The notes: a model not told the origin generated them from the sequence alone. A DNA stretch of 64,000 nucleotides from Novosphingobium taihuense (GCF_007830315.1 NZ_VLKJ01000001.1:62001-126000), one strand, 5' to 3'. Positions 40,856-51,645 are shown, numbered from the stretch's first letter. Program-made: numbers and translations.

Positions 40856-43789
40856 TTAGAACTTGAAGCCAGCAGCCACGCCGTAGCGGCGCGGTTCCAG
40901 CGTGAAGATGTTGGTGAACAGGCCCGACGACTGGTCGGTCACGTAGAGGCCGGTCGTCGCGTTGTTGTTGCCGATGTTCTGGATGTAGCCGCGCACATAC
41001 CAGCGGTCATCCTTCCCGTTCAGCTGGATCTGGGCGTTCATGACCTCATAGCCCCTGATCCGGTTGATGTTGCCATTGAAGATCGTGCCGTAGCTTTCGC
41101 CGGTGTAGTTGATGTCGAAGCGCGGCACGATGGTCATGTCGCCCATTTCCAGGGTGTACTGGATGCCGGCCGACCACTTGAACTCAGGCGCCTGCGGCAG
41201 CTGATTTCCACGGACGTTCTTCTCGATGCCCGAGCTGACGCGAATGCCGCCAAAGGCGGTGCCTGCTGGCCCAGCTGCAGCGCCCGCGAGAGCACCACAA
41301 ATTGAGAAGGCGCCAGTCGTGTTGGTACCCGGAATTGGAGTTGTCGGTCGCAACCCAACACCAGCATTTACGGCATTGACGAACCCGTTTGCAGCAGCCG
41401 CGCTGACACCAGTCACGGCGCAGTTCGAGCCGAGCGTAATGTCCTTGATGATGACCGTGTCCGAACGGCCCGCAGAAACATCGCGTGTGTCGACGAAGAA
41501 CTGGTCGCCGACAACCTTGGTTTTCAGGTAGCTGGCCGACAGATTGACAAGGAGGTTGCGGGTCGGCGCCATGATCGCTTCGGCTTCGAGACCGTAGATA
41601 TTGGCATCGATGTTGTCGTTGACCGACGTGCGCGCCGTGATGCGGCTGAGCTGCAAGTCCTTGTAGCGATAGTAAAACGCCGAAAGGTTGAGCTGCAGTG
41701 CACCGAACCGGTTCTTCGAGCCGATTTCGAACGCATCGACTGATTCCGGCTTGAACGAGTCATTCACGGAGCCAACCGAAAGCGGCGGGTTGATGCCGCC
41801 CGACTTGTAGCCACGCGAATAGGACAAGTAGACCAAGTTGTCCGGCGTGATCTGGTAATCGAGCACCGCACGGCCCGTGAAGCGACCGAAGCTTACGGAA
41901 CGTTCCTGGAATGGCTGGACGCCTGCCGTTCCCTTGTCGAAATCGCCAGCCGTCGCGTAGTTCAGGGCGTTCTCGAGCGCCTGTGCACCCACGACAGCGT
42001 AGAGCGCGCCACCGCCGGCAAACTCGCTGGACAGGCCGTTGCTGAGCAGCGTTGTGCGTGCACGCGTGAACTTCTTGTCGTGGTTGTAGCGCAGGCCGAG
42101 GGTCAGCTTAACCTGGTCGTTGAACTTGAAGTAGGATTCGCCGAAGATGCCGTAGCTGTCGAGCGTACCCCGTGCCGTGTTGCTTCGGAAGAACGGCGAA
42201 GGACGGAAAACGGCCTGCGGACCGAATGCCCCGGACGCCGCTGCTGCCGCACCAAGTATACCGGAAGCGTAATCGAGGCCGAACGAATTGACGTAGTAGT
42301 TGTTGTTCGTCGTCACGCCGCGCAGATAATTGGCGCCGATCAGGAAGTTGAACATCCCGTCAAAATCGGAGTCGATGTGCGCTTCGGCAGCGTACTGCTT
42401 GTACTCCTGGCTCGATTCATCAAAGTCGAGAGAGGTGTTCGCACAGATCGCCTTGTTGCCCGCACCATAGACGCCGACATTGTTCGGATCAATGTCAGAC
42501 TGGCAGACCTTGCCGGTAGGACCGTTAGGGATCAACCGCGCGGCAATCGGCGCGAAGGCAAAACCGAGCGTCGGGCTTTGAGCGAAGGCGGCAAGAGCGG
42601 CCAGACCAGCATTACCAACCAGGCTGCGCTGCGTGGCGAGATTGTAGTCGGACCGACTACGTACCGAGTTGCGCGAGAACCCCGCTGTGACGTTCAACGT
42701 CAGGCCGGTTCCGAGGCTTTGCTGCAGCTTGCCCTGATAGACTTCTTCCTGCGCGAAGTAGGTCGGGAGAAAGTCGATGTTGACAGTACGCACGTCCGCC
42801 GGATTCACGACGCCCGTATTGGCGTCGCCGTCATTGCCATAGATGCTGCCGAGGCCGAGCGCGGCAAAGGTGGGCGACACGGCGACGCCGAAGAATTCAC
42901 GCGAGGAAAGCAGCGAAGCCAGCGTCGAGTCCGCATTCGTCGTTTCGTTGGCGAGCTTGTCGGGCAAGCAGCCAAGCACGCCGGTAGGGTCGCGATGGCA
43001 GAGCTGCTTCTGGATACGGCTGCGATTGTCGTTCTCGCGGAAATAGTAAGCCGAGAGATCGATCGTGGTGTCAGGGCTTGGCTCCCAGCGCAGCGATCCT
43101 CGGAACGCGTACATGTCGCGACCGTCGATCCGGCTGTTGCTGCCGATGTTGTAGGTGTAGCCGTCGCGGCGGTTGTACATGCCTGCAACGCGTACGCCGA
43201 GCGTCTCGCCCAGCGGGATGTTGACCATGCCCTTGAGACGGACCGAGTTGAATTTGCCGTAATCGGCTTCGCCAGCCGCACCGAAGCCGGAAAGATCGGG
43301 CTTGGCGGTGATGATGTTGACAACGCCCGAGGTCGCGTTGCGTCCGAACAGGGTGCCCTGCGGTCCGCGCAGCACTTCGATGCGTTCGAGATCGAAGAAT
43401 TCGGTTTCGAACAGACGGCTCGACACCATCGGCATATCGTTGAGATGGATGCCGGTGGCCGCGTCGCACGACACGCCGACGCAAAGGTCACCGATGCCGC
43501 GGATGGTGAAGCTCGAAGAGGTGAAGTTCGTCTTAGTGAACGTGACGTTCGGCAGCGAGAGCTGAAGGTCGGAGGAGTTCTGGATCTGCTGCTTGGTCAG
43601 GTTTTCAGCAGAGAATGCCGAGACAGCGATTGGCACGTCCTGCAGCGACTGTGCCTGGCGCTGCGCGGTAACGATGATTTCTTCAAGACCAACATTATCG
43701 TCGGCCGATTGCGACGCACTCTGGGCGAAAACCGGTGTAGCGACGGCTGCAGCGCACACGCCCGCAAGCAGGGAAAGCTTGCCCCTCAT
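40856..43789 (-). CDS. TonB-dependent outer-membrane receptor
   Basis: A 977-residue receptor. A signal peptide ends ATPVFAQ; after it come LEEIIVTAQRQAQSLQDVPI (TonB-box and plug start), the plug motifs VLRGPQGTLFGRNATSGVVN and IITAKPDLSGFG, and a 22-strand barrel with extended extracellular loops ending EPRRYGVAAGFKF. It resembles the large sphingomonad receptors for aromatic or plant compounds, not siderophore receptors. The ATG at 43,789 has AGAGG upstream. It is a single-gene unit; a TTGACA box lies at 43,873-43,868, without a clear -10. Confidence 0.92.
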   Translation of the reverse strand: MRGKLSLLAGVCAAAVATPVFAQSASQSADDNVGLEEIIVTAQRQAQSLQDVPIAVSAFSAENLTKQQIQNSSDLQLSLPNVTFTKTNFTSSSFTIRGIGDLCVGVSCDAATGIHLNDMPMVSSRLFETEFFDLERIEVLRGPQGTLFGRNATSGVVNIITAKPDLSGFGAAGEADYGKFNSVRLKGMVNIPLGETLGVRVAGMYNRRDGYTYNIGSNSRIDGRDMYAFRGSLRWEPSPDTTIDLSAYYFRENDNRSRIQKQLCHRDPTGVLGCLPDKLANETTNADSTLASLLSSREFFGVAVSPTFAALGLGSIYGNDGDANTGVVNPADVRTVNIDFLPTYFAQEEVYQGKLQQSLGTGLTLNVTAGFSRNSVRSRSDYNLATQRSLVGNAGLAALAAFAQSPTLGFAFAPIAARLIPNGPTGKVCQSDIDPNNVGVYGAGNKAICANTSLDFDESSQEYKQYAAEAHIDSDFDGMFNFLIGANYLRGVTTNNNYYVNSFGLDYASGILGAAAAASGAFGPQAVFRPSPFFRSNTARGTLDSYGIFGESYFKFNDQVKLTLGLRYNHDKKFTRARTTLLSNGLSSEFAGGGALYAVVGAQALENALNYATAGDFDKGTAGVQPFQERSVSFGRFTGRAVLDYQITPDNLVYLSYSRGYKSGGINPPLSVGSVNDSFKPESVDAFEIGSKNRFGALQLNLSAFYYRYKDLQLSRITARTSVNDNIDANIYGLEAEAIMAPTRNLLVNLSASYLKTKVVGDQFFVDTRDVSAGRSDTVIIKDITLGSNCAVTGVSAAAANGFVNAVNAGVGLRPTTPIPGTNTTGAFSICGALAGAAAGPAGTAFGGIRVSSGIEKNVRGNQLPQAPEFKWSAGIQYTLEMGDMTIVPRFDINYTGESYGTIFNGNINRIRGYEVMNAQIQLNGKDDRWYVRGYIQNIGNNNATTGLYVTDQSSGLFTNIFTLEPRRYGVAAGFKF

Positions 43790-43859
43790 AGTCAGACCTC
43801 TCTCTCCAGCGGCACCCGTCATTGACCGCGGGTTGCCTGAAGGACAGGACATAACTTCA

Positions 43860-44175
43860 GCGATTCTTTGTCAACCGGATAATTAAAAGTGCGGGTTTCC
43901 GTAAGGGAAGGTCGTTGCAGAAGTGACCAATTGCGCAACGATTGCATAAAAATTTACAACATCGTGATGAGTTAGGTGGCTCGCCGGGCACATCATGATG
44001 TGATAAATGACGAATCAGCTCACCATCACGCCGGATCCATGTCCGAATCATTTCTGCAACCGACACCATTCACCGGCCAAAACAGCGTGCTCCGCCGTAG
44101 CAATCGGGCGGGCAGAGTTGTAAGGCTCCCCCGCGCGCACCGCGCTTCCCAAGTTTTTCCCGAGGACCGTTTTCC
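43860..44175. other. Divergent intergenic region, TonB receptor and ribH
   Basis: About 310 bases with an A+T-rich centre (near 43,945-43,965) and a perfect 12-base palindrome ACATCATGATGT at 43,990-44,001. I looked for an FMN riboswitch before ribH and did not see its conserved blocks. Confidence 0.45.
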
Positions 44176-44595
44176 ATGGCCAAGTTCCTGATCGTCGAAG
44201 CCCGCTTCTATGACCACCTCAACGACATGCTGGTGGCAGGCGCGAAGGCGGCGCTGAAGGCAGCCGGCCACAAGGTCGAGGTCGTAACCGTCCCCGGAGC
44301 GCTCGAAATCCCCGGCGCTATCGCGATGGCAGACCAGTCTGAAGATTATGACGGCTTCGTCGCCATCGGCGTGGTGATCCGGGGTGAGACCTACCACTTC
44401 GAAATCGTCGCCGGCGAAAGCGCGCGGGGCATCATGGCGCTGACCATGGACGGCCTGGCCATCGGCAACGGCATTCTCACGGTCGAGAACGAAGCTCAGG
44501 CGCTGGTCCGCGCAGACCCGGCGCAGAAGGACAAGGGCGGCGAAGCGGCGAAGGCGGCGATGGCTCTCCTCGCCCTGCGCGAACGCTGGGGCTGA
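44176..44595 (+). CDS. ribH: 6,7-dimethyl-8-ribityllumazine synthase
   Basis: Penultimate enzyme of riboflavin synthesis: it condenses 5-amino-6-ribitylaminouracil with 3,4-dihydroxy-2-butanone 4-phosphate. The 139-residue protein has the standard motifs: [33 protein letters not shown], and [19 protein letters not shown] with the catalytic His of YHFE. The length is typical of the compact alphaproteobacterial form. It is not next to ribB/ribE here and starts after a 300-base region with no riboswitch. Confidence 0.95.
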   Translation: MAKFLIVEARFYDHLNDMLVAGAKAALKAAGHKVEVVTVPGALEIPGAIAMADQSEDYDGFVAIGVVIRGETYHFEIVAGESARGIMALTMDGLAIGNGILTVENEAQALVRADPAQKDKGGEAAKAAMALLALRERWG

Positions 44596-44599
44596 TCGC

Positions 44600-45127
44600 C
44601 TAGCCCAAAGGCGCGCAGGTATCCCCCCGGCGCGCCTTGTCCGCCGCGTCGAACGCCGCTTCAGTCGGCGCGAGGCGACGGTCGAGGATGATGCCACGGG
44701 TCGTCGGAGTGTAGATCACGGGCTCGTTGCCGGGATGCACCAGCTTGCGTTCTTTCTGAAGGATGAAGCGTATTCCCGCGGGACTGCGGAGGGAATCCAT
44801 CACGGCAACGTTGTCGGTGTTCCCGGCAAAGACCGAGACCGAAACGTATCCACCGCCAGGAGTGGCGGGAACGTCGACCATTATCGGCCCCTTCGACAGA
44901 TCATAGACACAGCTGGCATAGGCCAGGTCCGGCGAAGGCCGCACCACCCAGCGCGACGCAGACGTCGTGCGATCGGAAAAGCGGAAGGCGTTGACCAGCT
45001 TCCCGCCTTCGGAGAGCCTCGTCATGGCCAGATGCATGATCGCATGCGGTGCGAGGAAAATCGTCCCCACATGCCCGATCCCGACCGCTGCGACGAAAAC
45101 GAGGATGTAGCGCAGCGCAGGCTTCAT
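44600..45127 (-). CDS. DUF1254-type membrane-anchored protein
   Basis: A 175-residue protein. One N-terminal membrane segment (YILVFVAAVGIGHVGTIFLA) is followed by a domain with LAYASCVYDLSKGPIMVDVP and YVSVSVFAGNTDNVAVMDS, matching the DUF1254 half of the DUF1254/DUF1214 pair. The ATG at 45,127 overlaps the stop of the DUF1214 gene. In many bacteria the two domains are in one protein; here they are separate and in tandem. Function unknown. Confidence 0.82.
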   Translation of the reverse strand: MKPALRYILVFVAAVGIGHVGTIFLAPHAIMHLAMTRLSEGGKLVNAFRFSDRTTSASRWVVRPSPDLAYASCVYDLSKGPIMVDVPATPGGGYVSVSVFAGNTDNVAVMDSLRSPAGIRFILQKERKLVHPGNEPVIYTPTTRGIILDRRLAPTEAAFDAADKARRGDTCAPLG

Positions 45128-45723
45128 TGCGGATCTCCGCAAGAGACGCGCTCTACCCGCGGGAACGGGATTGAGCCGAAATCACCCTGTGCATGGGGTG
45201 TGGGGTTATAGATGCGCAAGGTCAGGTCAAACTCGCCGGCATTGCGTGTGGAAAGCCAGGGCATCGCCGGATCGCCACTCGGTCCAGCCTGGGCCTGCCA
45301 AGCACCGGTCGCATCCGGACGGACTTCCGACGCATCGACCGACAATGCATCGTCGTTGTTCTGTGGCAGGTAATCGTCCGCAGCATAGGCCGTGATCGAC
45401 CACCATCGCCCCGGAAGCTGCCCACCCGAGAGGCGATAGTGGCACCCCTCACGCAAGGGCTCGCCCAGATCGTCGACCTTGCGGGTAAAGTAGATCGCCT
45501 GGCTGCGATTTAGCGCAAGCAGCCCCGTCAACGCCACGCGTGCGCGCAACAGTGGGCCAGCCTCGGTTGACCCCGTAACGCGACTGCCTGACCAGCCCAT
45601 GTGCTCCTCACTGCCCATGCCGAGGTGTTTCATCGAAACGAAAGCAGATGCCACGCCCGCCATCAGGCCCAGCGTGACGACGCCTGCCAGCTTGATTGCG
45701 GAATACCTGCTACTAACCGGCAT
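45124..45723 (-). CDS. DUF1214-type membrane-anchored protein
   Basis: A 199-residue protein. N-terminal anchor (LAGVVTLGLMAGVASAFVSM), then QAIYFTRKVDDLGEPL, PGRWWSITAYAADDYLPQNN, and FDLTLRIYNPTPHAQGDFGS near the end, which is the DUF1214 pattern. It overlaps the gene upstream by 11 bases and the DUF1254 gene downstream by 4, so it is part of a four-gene operon starting at 47,892. The operon's pathway is unknown. Confidence 0.82.
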   Translation of the reverse strand: MPVSSRYSAIKLAGVVTLGLMAGVASAFVSMKHLGMGSEEHMGWSGSRVTGSTEAGPLLRARVALTGLLALNRSQAIYFTRKVDDLGEPLREGCHYRLSGGQLPGRWWSITAYAADDYLPQNNDDALSVDASEVRPDATGAWQAQAGPSGDPAMPWLSTRNAGEFDLTLRIYNPTPHAQGDFGSIPFPRVERVSCGDPQ

Positions 45724-46804
45724 CGAAGTATTCCTTGAGCCCCCATGGTTCATACGGGCCGATCACCAGTTGCTCGAAACCGCCAATGCCTGTCTCGCCA
45801 TCGCTGGTGGTAACGCGCGAGATCATCTGTACGTGCAGATTCTCGAGGCCCGGCGCCATCGGATCGAGCGTGGCGAGAAGGAAATCCTCTCGCTCAACGG
45901 CCAGCGCACCGTGGTGCAACCCGTGGCCCCATTTCGGGCTGGTGTACCCCAGCCCGCGCATCTGGAAACGGAGCATCGGTTCGAACGTCAGTTCGAGCGG
46001 CCCCTCCGGTCGCTGCACGGTCAGCGTCCCGCTCGCGGGCCAGCGCGTGCCTGGCTGCATCGGAGATGTCATCGCGCATGACGGCGTCTCGTAAAAACCA
46101 TCGTGCCCTGCTCCATCCGGCGCAATCACGGCCCGCGTGTTCCAAGGTGCACCATGCCGGTCCGCATTGATGTGAAAGAACAGGCTGCGCGTGGGCAGGT
46201 TGACCGGTGTCCACTGCCAGAAGAAACTGCTGACCACACCGTGCCCGTGCGGTTGGGTATCGGACGTGCCGACCGGACGCACGCCCCAACTGCGATCGCG
46301 CGTCCCGCAGGTGCCGGGGGCAAGGTCGATGCGCTGACCGTCGATCTCGATCCAGCCGGTATAGTGTCCGTTCTGGGTGAGGCGCGTGTAATCCATGAAC
46401 GTGCGCGGTCCGATCCGGTAGGTAAAGCGCGGCTCCTCGATCGGGAAGGCACGACCGGTGAAGGTCAGTTCGGCGCTGAGCCCTTCCCCACACACTTTTA
46501 CCCGCAAGACCTTCAGCGGCTCTACTACCTCGATGCTGATCGGCCCCACGGTCAGGTCAAAGCGCTCCATGTTGAGTTCGCGCGAGGTATGAAGATTGTG
46601 CTGCACACCATTACGAATGCACGAGAAATGCGCATCGGCGACGTTCAGGTGCGGGTAGATTCCGAAGGCAACTGCAAAGAAGCCCGAGCCATCAGGCGCA
46701 TAGCCGTTGAAGAAATACCGGTCGTAGAAGTTCCGGTCGGTTCCGGCATAGGCGACCGGTTCGGGTGTCTGATGCAGCGGAAAATCGTCACCTTTGGTCA
46801 ACAT
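45713..46804 (-). CDS. Lipocalin-like / hydratase-like protein (DUF7064/7065 from memory)
   Basis: A 363-residue protein. Beta-rich throughout, with FAVAFGIYPHLNVADAHFSC, GRAFPIEEPRFTYRIGPRTF and HYTGWIEIDGQRIDLAPGTC, then GTRDRSWGVRPVG and FFWQWTPVNLP. The order of paired beta domains resembles the AttH/tocopherol-cyclase-like fold (carotenoid 1,2-hydratase relatives). I recall such proteins as DUF7064/DUF7065, adjacent to phosphotransferases in sphingomonads. The start codon shares one base with the stop of the kinase-like gene. Confidence 0.7.
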   Translation of the reverse strand: MLTKGDDFPLHQTPEPVAYAGTDRNFYDRYFFNGYAPDGSGFFAVAFGIYPHLNVADAHFSCIRNGVQHNLHTSRELNMERFDLTVGPISIEVVEPLKVLRVKVCGEGLSAELTFTGRAFPIEEPRFTYRIGPRTFMDYTRLTQNGHYTGWIEIDGQRIDLAPGTCGTRDRSWGVRPVGTSDTQPHGHGVVSSFFWQWTPVNLPTRSLFFHINADRHGAPWNTRAVIAPDGAGHDGFYETPSCAMTSPMQPGTRWPASGTLTVQRPEGPLELTFEPMLRFQMRGLGYTSPKWGHGLHHGALAVEREDFLLATLDPMAPGLENLHVQMISRVTTSDGETGIGGFEQLVIGPYEPWGLKEYFDAG

Positions 46805-47892
46805 CAGACGTGCTCCATCCGGCGCCTCAAGGCACCAAGGCTGTCATGTTCGAGCGCCAGTTCGCAGGCACCACGCGCCATTGACAGGAAGTTCGCATCG
46901 CCACGCTCGGTTCGCACCACGAAAGCAGCGCTGAATACTGCGGTGGAAACGCCGTGCAGCGCACCGATCCGGTAATCGTCCCACACGTCCTCTCGCGTGA
47001 GCGGGGCGCCAAGCCTCGTCATCTCGGCGCAATAGAGGTCCAGCAAAGGCGCTTCATTGGGGCGGCGCAATTCCGAGCCGATGCCGCAGCCGAGAAAATA
47101 GCCAATGTCGGTCAGCCCGCAGCCAACGGCCGACGTCTGCCAGTCGACCAGAGCGATCGGCTCTGACCCTCCCCTGATCCCGAACAGCATGTTGTCGAGC
47201 CGAAAGTCACCATGCAGGAAGCAGCGGCTGGATTGCCTGCGGTCGAACCAGAGGTCGAGATTGTCGTTCAGCGCCTCGCAAACGCCCATGAGTTCGGGCT
47301 CGAGCGCCTCGGCGTACCGTTCGCGAAAGATGGCCTGGGCCTGGGGATAGAGCGCCCGCAGCGAAGAGCTGGCCTGCGTATCGAGTTGCAGCCATTTGGC
47401 GTCCAGCACCGGATGATCGCGGGTTGGAGCATGGAGGGCAGCGGCCTGGCGTATGGCCTGTTCGGCCTCGGCAAGGGTGCAGCCTGCCAGCTGGTTTCCG
47501 GCCGCACACGGCCCCAGGTCTTCGAACAGCAGCACGAAATCGCACCCGTTGGCGTCGAGCTCGGCCGCATGGACCTTCGGCACGCGCATGCCAGTGAGAG
47601 AGGCGACCTCGCGATAGAACATCACCTCGCGCGAATAGAGCGAGAAGGCGGCAGCCGTCTGGCGGCTGGTGGGATCGCTTGAGGGGAACTTGGCGGCGAC
47701 CGACGCCGGTGCTCCGCTCGTCTTGCCATCGTAAGTCAAAGTAAAGCGCGCCGTATCACCGACTTGTCCAGTCCCGATCGAAGTCCACTCCATGTGCCGG
47801 ATCCGGGCATCACCGAGCAGCCCTCCACGGGCGAATTGCGCCTCCAGCCACGCCGCATCGACCTCGTCCGGCCGCGTCGGAAAATCAGCCAT
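46804..47892 (-). CDS. Phosphotransferase of the aminoglycoside-phosphotransferase fold
   Basis: A 362-residue kinase-fold protein. SIGTGQVGDTARFTLTYDG is the P-loop region, ASVAAKFPS carries the ATP-binding Lys, VLLFEDLGP the hinge, CFLHGDFRLDNMLF the catalytic loop (HGD.R.DN) and ALVDWQTSAVG the metal-binding Asp. It is the first gene of the operon with the DUF7064-like, DUF1214 and DUF1254 genes. The family phosphorylates alcohols on various small molecules (also ecdysteroid-kinase-like); an antibiotic target is not implied. GGGAGAC precedes the ATG at 47,892. Confidence 0.85.
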   Translation of the reverse strand: MADFPTRPDEVDAAWLEAQFARGGLLGDARIRHMEWTSIGTGQVGDTARFTLTYDGKTSGAPASVAAKFPSSDPTSRQTAAAFSLYSREVMFYREVASLTGMRVPKVHAAELDANGCDFVLLFEDLGPCAAGNQLAGCTLAEAEQAIRQAAALHAPTRDHPVLDAKWLQLDTQASSSLRALYPQAQAIFRERYAEALEPELMGVCEALNDNLDLWFDRRQSSRCFLHGDFRLDNMLFGIRGGSEPIALVDWQTSAVGCGLTDIGYFLGCGIGSELRRPNEAPLLDLYCAEMTRLGAPLTREDVWDDYRIGALHGVSTAVFSAAFVVRTERGDANFLSMARGACELALEHDSLGALRRRMEHV

Positions 47893-48521
47893 CTCTTGTC
47901 TCCCGTGCCTAGGCTGACAGAGACGGCAGGCCATTGGAAGAGGAATTCAAATGACCGATTAACTCAACAGGCGCCGGAACAAAGGGCAGCGCGAGCGATC
48001 GGTTCGGATCAGATTCAGCGAGAAGATTCATCGGAATCAACAGGCCGACTTCGTGGATCGCGGCATTCGGCTCGATCATCGCTGGCGCAGGGATAGCAGC
48101 AAAAATGGTGCCTTGTTGGTCGGGACGGGGATCCTACCTGTTCACGGCAGATTTCAATTCCTGGGTCACTGTGGCGCGCAGAGTCCGACAATGTCGCCAA
48201 CGATCCGGAACAGCAGCCTCCTGGCAATCAATCACCAAGATTTCCAACGACAGCTGTTAAATCCAGATTGGAGTGAACTTCATCCATGAAACAACAAAAC
48301 TGCTCCGCAACGGCGCAATAGTCAGACAAAACAACAGTCTAATGCAACCCAAGGCACTGCTTTCATTGAATTTTTTACACCCCCAAAACTGAAATAGGAT
48401 AGATCACTAAGGGTAATCCCGGATGGCTATTGCCCTAAGCCTGGCCGATGCTTTTCCCGTCATGACCGATCTGCGGCCGGTCAAGACAGCGCAATAGGGG
48501 TTGCGCGATAGGGGTGCAGAA
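47893..48521. other. Divergent intergenic region of 629 bases
   Basis: Between the phosphotransferase operon and the MarR-like gene. The right half is A+T-rich (48,280-48,410). No gene, clear promoter or strong hairpin is seen; the length suggests regulation for both sides. Confidence 0.4.
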
Positions 48522-49049
48522 ATGGGCAAGGAACAACTGAGATCAAAGGCACGGCGGCTCATTGCAACAGCCAATGAACTTCTGGCCATCGCACATGAAC
48601 TCGAACTCACCGAGGGCGACGGGCGCGTGGACGAAGTGGCGAGCTCGCACAGCGTCAAGGACAGTCCGGTCTGGGCGGAGGTTGCCCGTACCGCCTATCG
48701 TGACAGACGCAGGCGGGCGAACATCTTTCGCGATGCGACACTGTTCGGCGAACCGGCCTGGGACATGCTGCTCGATCTGTTCATCGCGGCCAAGGAACGC
48801 AAGCGTCTTCCAGTGACAAGCGCCTGCATCGGCGCGGCGGTACCTGCCACCACGGCGCTTCGCTGGCTTACGGTGCTCGAGGACAAGGGGCTCATCGTGC
48901 GCGAGAACGACATGAGCGACGCGCGGCGAGTCTTCGTGCGCCTTTCCTCCGATGGATACGAAAAGATGGTCGCGTACTTCTCGGATGTCGCCGGGGACAT
49001 GCGCAGCGAAGAAGATGTGGAGTCACCTTCCCTGAGGGTCGCACAGTAA
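48522..49049 (+). CDS. MarR-like winged-helix regulator
   Basis: A 175-residue protein. A coiled N-terminus (QLRSKARRLIATANELLAIA) is followed by a winged-helix domain: WDMLLDLFIAAKERKRLPVT, ACIGAAVPATTALRWLTVLE, and DKGLIVRENDMSDARRVFVR. I recall this type as common in sphingomonads, annotated as MarR family. It is divergent from the phosphotransferase operon. The ATG at 48,522 has AGGGG upstream; a TTG at 48,501 would add 7 residues. Confidence 0.8.
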   Translation: MGKEQLRSKARRLIATANELLAIAHELELTEGDGRVDEVASSHSVKDSPVWAEVARTAYRDRRRRANIFRDATLFGEPAWDMLLDLFIAAKERKRLPVTSACIGAAVPATTALRWLTVLEDKGLIVRENDMSDARRVFVRLSSDGYEKMVAYFSDVAGDMRSEEDVESPSLRVAQ

Positions 49050-49090
49050 TACCAATTTGGTCAAAGCCCTCAACGTACGAAGGGCACGCA

Positions 49091-49128
49091 AAAAAGGGGC
49101 AGCCTCCTAAAGGAAGCCGCCCCTTTTC
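49091..49128. terminator. Bidirectional terminator between MarR-like gene and eno
   Basis: AAAAGGGGC (49,092-49,100) pairs with GCCCCTTTT (49,119-49,127). T-runs follow the stem on both strands, so it can stop both convergent genes. Confidence 0.85.
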
Positions 49129-49143
49129 ACATAACGCGAATTC

Positions 49144-50532
<1,389 letters not shown>

Positions 50533-50540
50533 CTATCCGG

Positions 50541-50577
50541 GGCGATCATTGAGAGCTAGGCTCTTGCAATGATCGCC
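50541..50577. repeat. 16-base-pair inverted repeat upstream of the membrane-stress operon
   Basis: GGCGATCATTG-AGAGC, TAG, GCTCT-TG-CAATGATCGCC: perfect apart from a TG bulge. It lies between the divergent eno gene and the operon starting at 50,655. It may be an operator or an RNA hairpin in a leader. Confidence 0.7.
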
Positions 50578-50654
50578 AAGGGTCTAGCAAGATGGCGAAG
50601 ACCGCCCATATCGAGGGTTCACAACCCGCGCGAACAGCCGAAGGGATACGAGAC

Positions 50655-51236
50655 ATGGCCGAGACCACGATGACCCCCGCAGACGCTCCCAAGAAGCGCA
50701 GCACCAAAAAGAAGATCGACGACGCGGTGATGGCGGCAACGGCCTCTGCCGAGACGGCGGCGGAAACGGCCAAGGGTCGTTTCAGCAAGGCGATCGAAGA
50801 TGCCAAGGCAGGGGCCGAGGCGCTGAAGGGCGAGGCGCTCGAAAAGGGCGCGGCGTACAAGGCGAAAGTCAGCGGCACGACCTCTGACTGGGTCGACGAA
50901 GCCAAGGTCTATGCGGGCCAGGCCAAGGAAAAGGGCGCAGCCCTTGCCGTTGAAGGCAAGACCCGCGCCAGCGATGCCTTGGGCACGCTCGGCAAGACCA
51001 TTTCGGAAACGGCCGCCACCATCGATGAAAAGCTCGGCGTGCAATACGGCGACTATGCCCGCAGCGCCGCCCGCTCGATCCAGGAAACCGCCGCGAAGCT
51101 CGAAGCCAAGGATCTTGGCGAGCTGGGCGACGACGTGAAGGAATTCGTTCGCAAGAGCCCCGGCGTCGCCATCGGCGTTGCCGCTATCGCAGGCTTCGCC
51201 ATCGCGCGCCTGCTCTCGGGCGGATCGGACGACTGA
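50655..51236 (+). CDS. YqjD/ElaB-like membrane-anchored coiled-coil protein
   Basis: A 193-residue protein. A Lys-rich start (DAPKKRSTKKKIDDAVMAAT) is followed by long amphipathic helices with Ala, Lys and Glu, and a C-terminal membrane anchor (SPGVAIGVAAIAGFAIARLL). The anchor with a preceding FVRKSP is the DUF883/YqjD signature. YqjD-type proteins bind ribosomes at the inner membrane in E. coli; here this is inference. The start at 50,592 is an alternative that adds 21 residues. First gene of a four-gene operon. Confidence 0.75.
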   Translation: MAETTMTPADAPKKRSTKKKIDDAVMAATASAETAAETAKGRFSKAIEDAKAGAEALKGEALEKGAAYKAKVSGTTSDWVDEAKVYAGQAKEKGAALAVEGKTRASDALGTLGKTISETAATIDEKLGVQYGDYARSAARSIQETAAKLEAKDLGELGDDVKEFVRKSPGVAIGVAAIAGFAIARLLSGGSDD

Positions 51237-51264
51237 CGGCGTTGGCCCGGAAGGCCCGCGTCCG

Positions 51265-51645
51265 ATGAGCGAGACGGAAACCATCGAAACCACACCCGAA
51301 AGCGCCGCCGATGAAGGCATCGGCGGCGCGATCAAGGCGCTGATCGAGGACGGGCAGACGCTTGTCGAAGCGGAGATTGCCTATCGCAAGGCGCAGGCCA
51401 GTTATGGTCTGGGCGAAGCGAAGTCGATCGTCGTGCTGCTTCTGCTGGGCCTCGCCTTTGCCTTTTTCACGCTGCTCGCGCTGGTCGTGGGTTTGCTCCT
51501 GGCCCTCGCGAGTTACGTGGGAGTCTGGGCTTCGCTAGGGATAGTTGGGGGAGTGTTGGGAATTCTGGCAGCTGTCTGCCTCATGCGGGCAGTCAAGCGA
51601 ATGAGCTTGGCCAAACAAGCGCTTGGCGGCGCTTCGCAGCCATGA
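51265..51645 (+). CDS. Phage-holin-like / YqjE membrane protein
   Basis: A 126-residue protein with a cytoplasmic N-terminus (GGAIKALIEDGQTLVEAEIA) and two close membrane helices (VVLLLLGLAFAFFTLLALVV; LGIVGGVLGILAAVCLM), typical of the YqjE or holin superfamily III group. It overlaps the next gene by 4 bases. In many proteobacteria YqjD, YqjE and YqjK genes form one operon as here. Confidence 0.8.
   Translation: MSETETIETTPESAADEGIGGAIKALIEDGQTLVEAEIAYRKAQASYGLGEAKSIVVLLLLGLAFAFFTLLALVVGLLLALASYVGVWASLGIVGGVLGILAAVCLMRAVKRMSLAKQALGGASQP

Noticed and set aside
42080..43825. 581-codon open frame opposite the TonB receptor gene
   Set aside because: Antisense shadow; the receptor on the other strand has signal peptide, plug and barrel motifs.
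43860..44175. FMN riboswitch upstream of ribH
   Set aside because: The conserved FMN-element blocks were looked for and not found.
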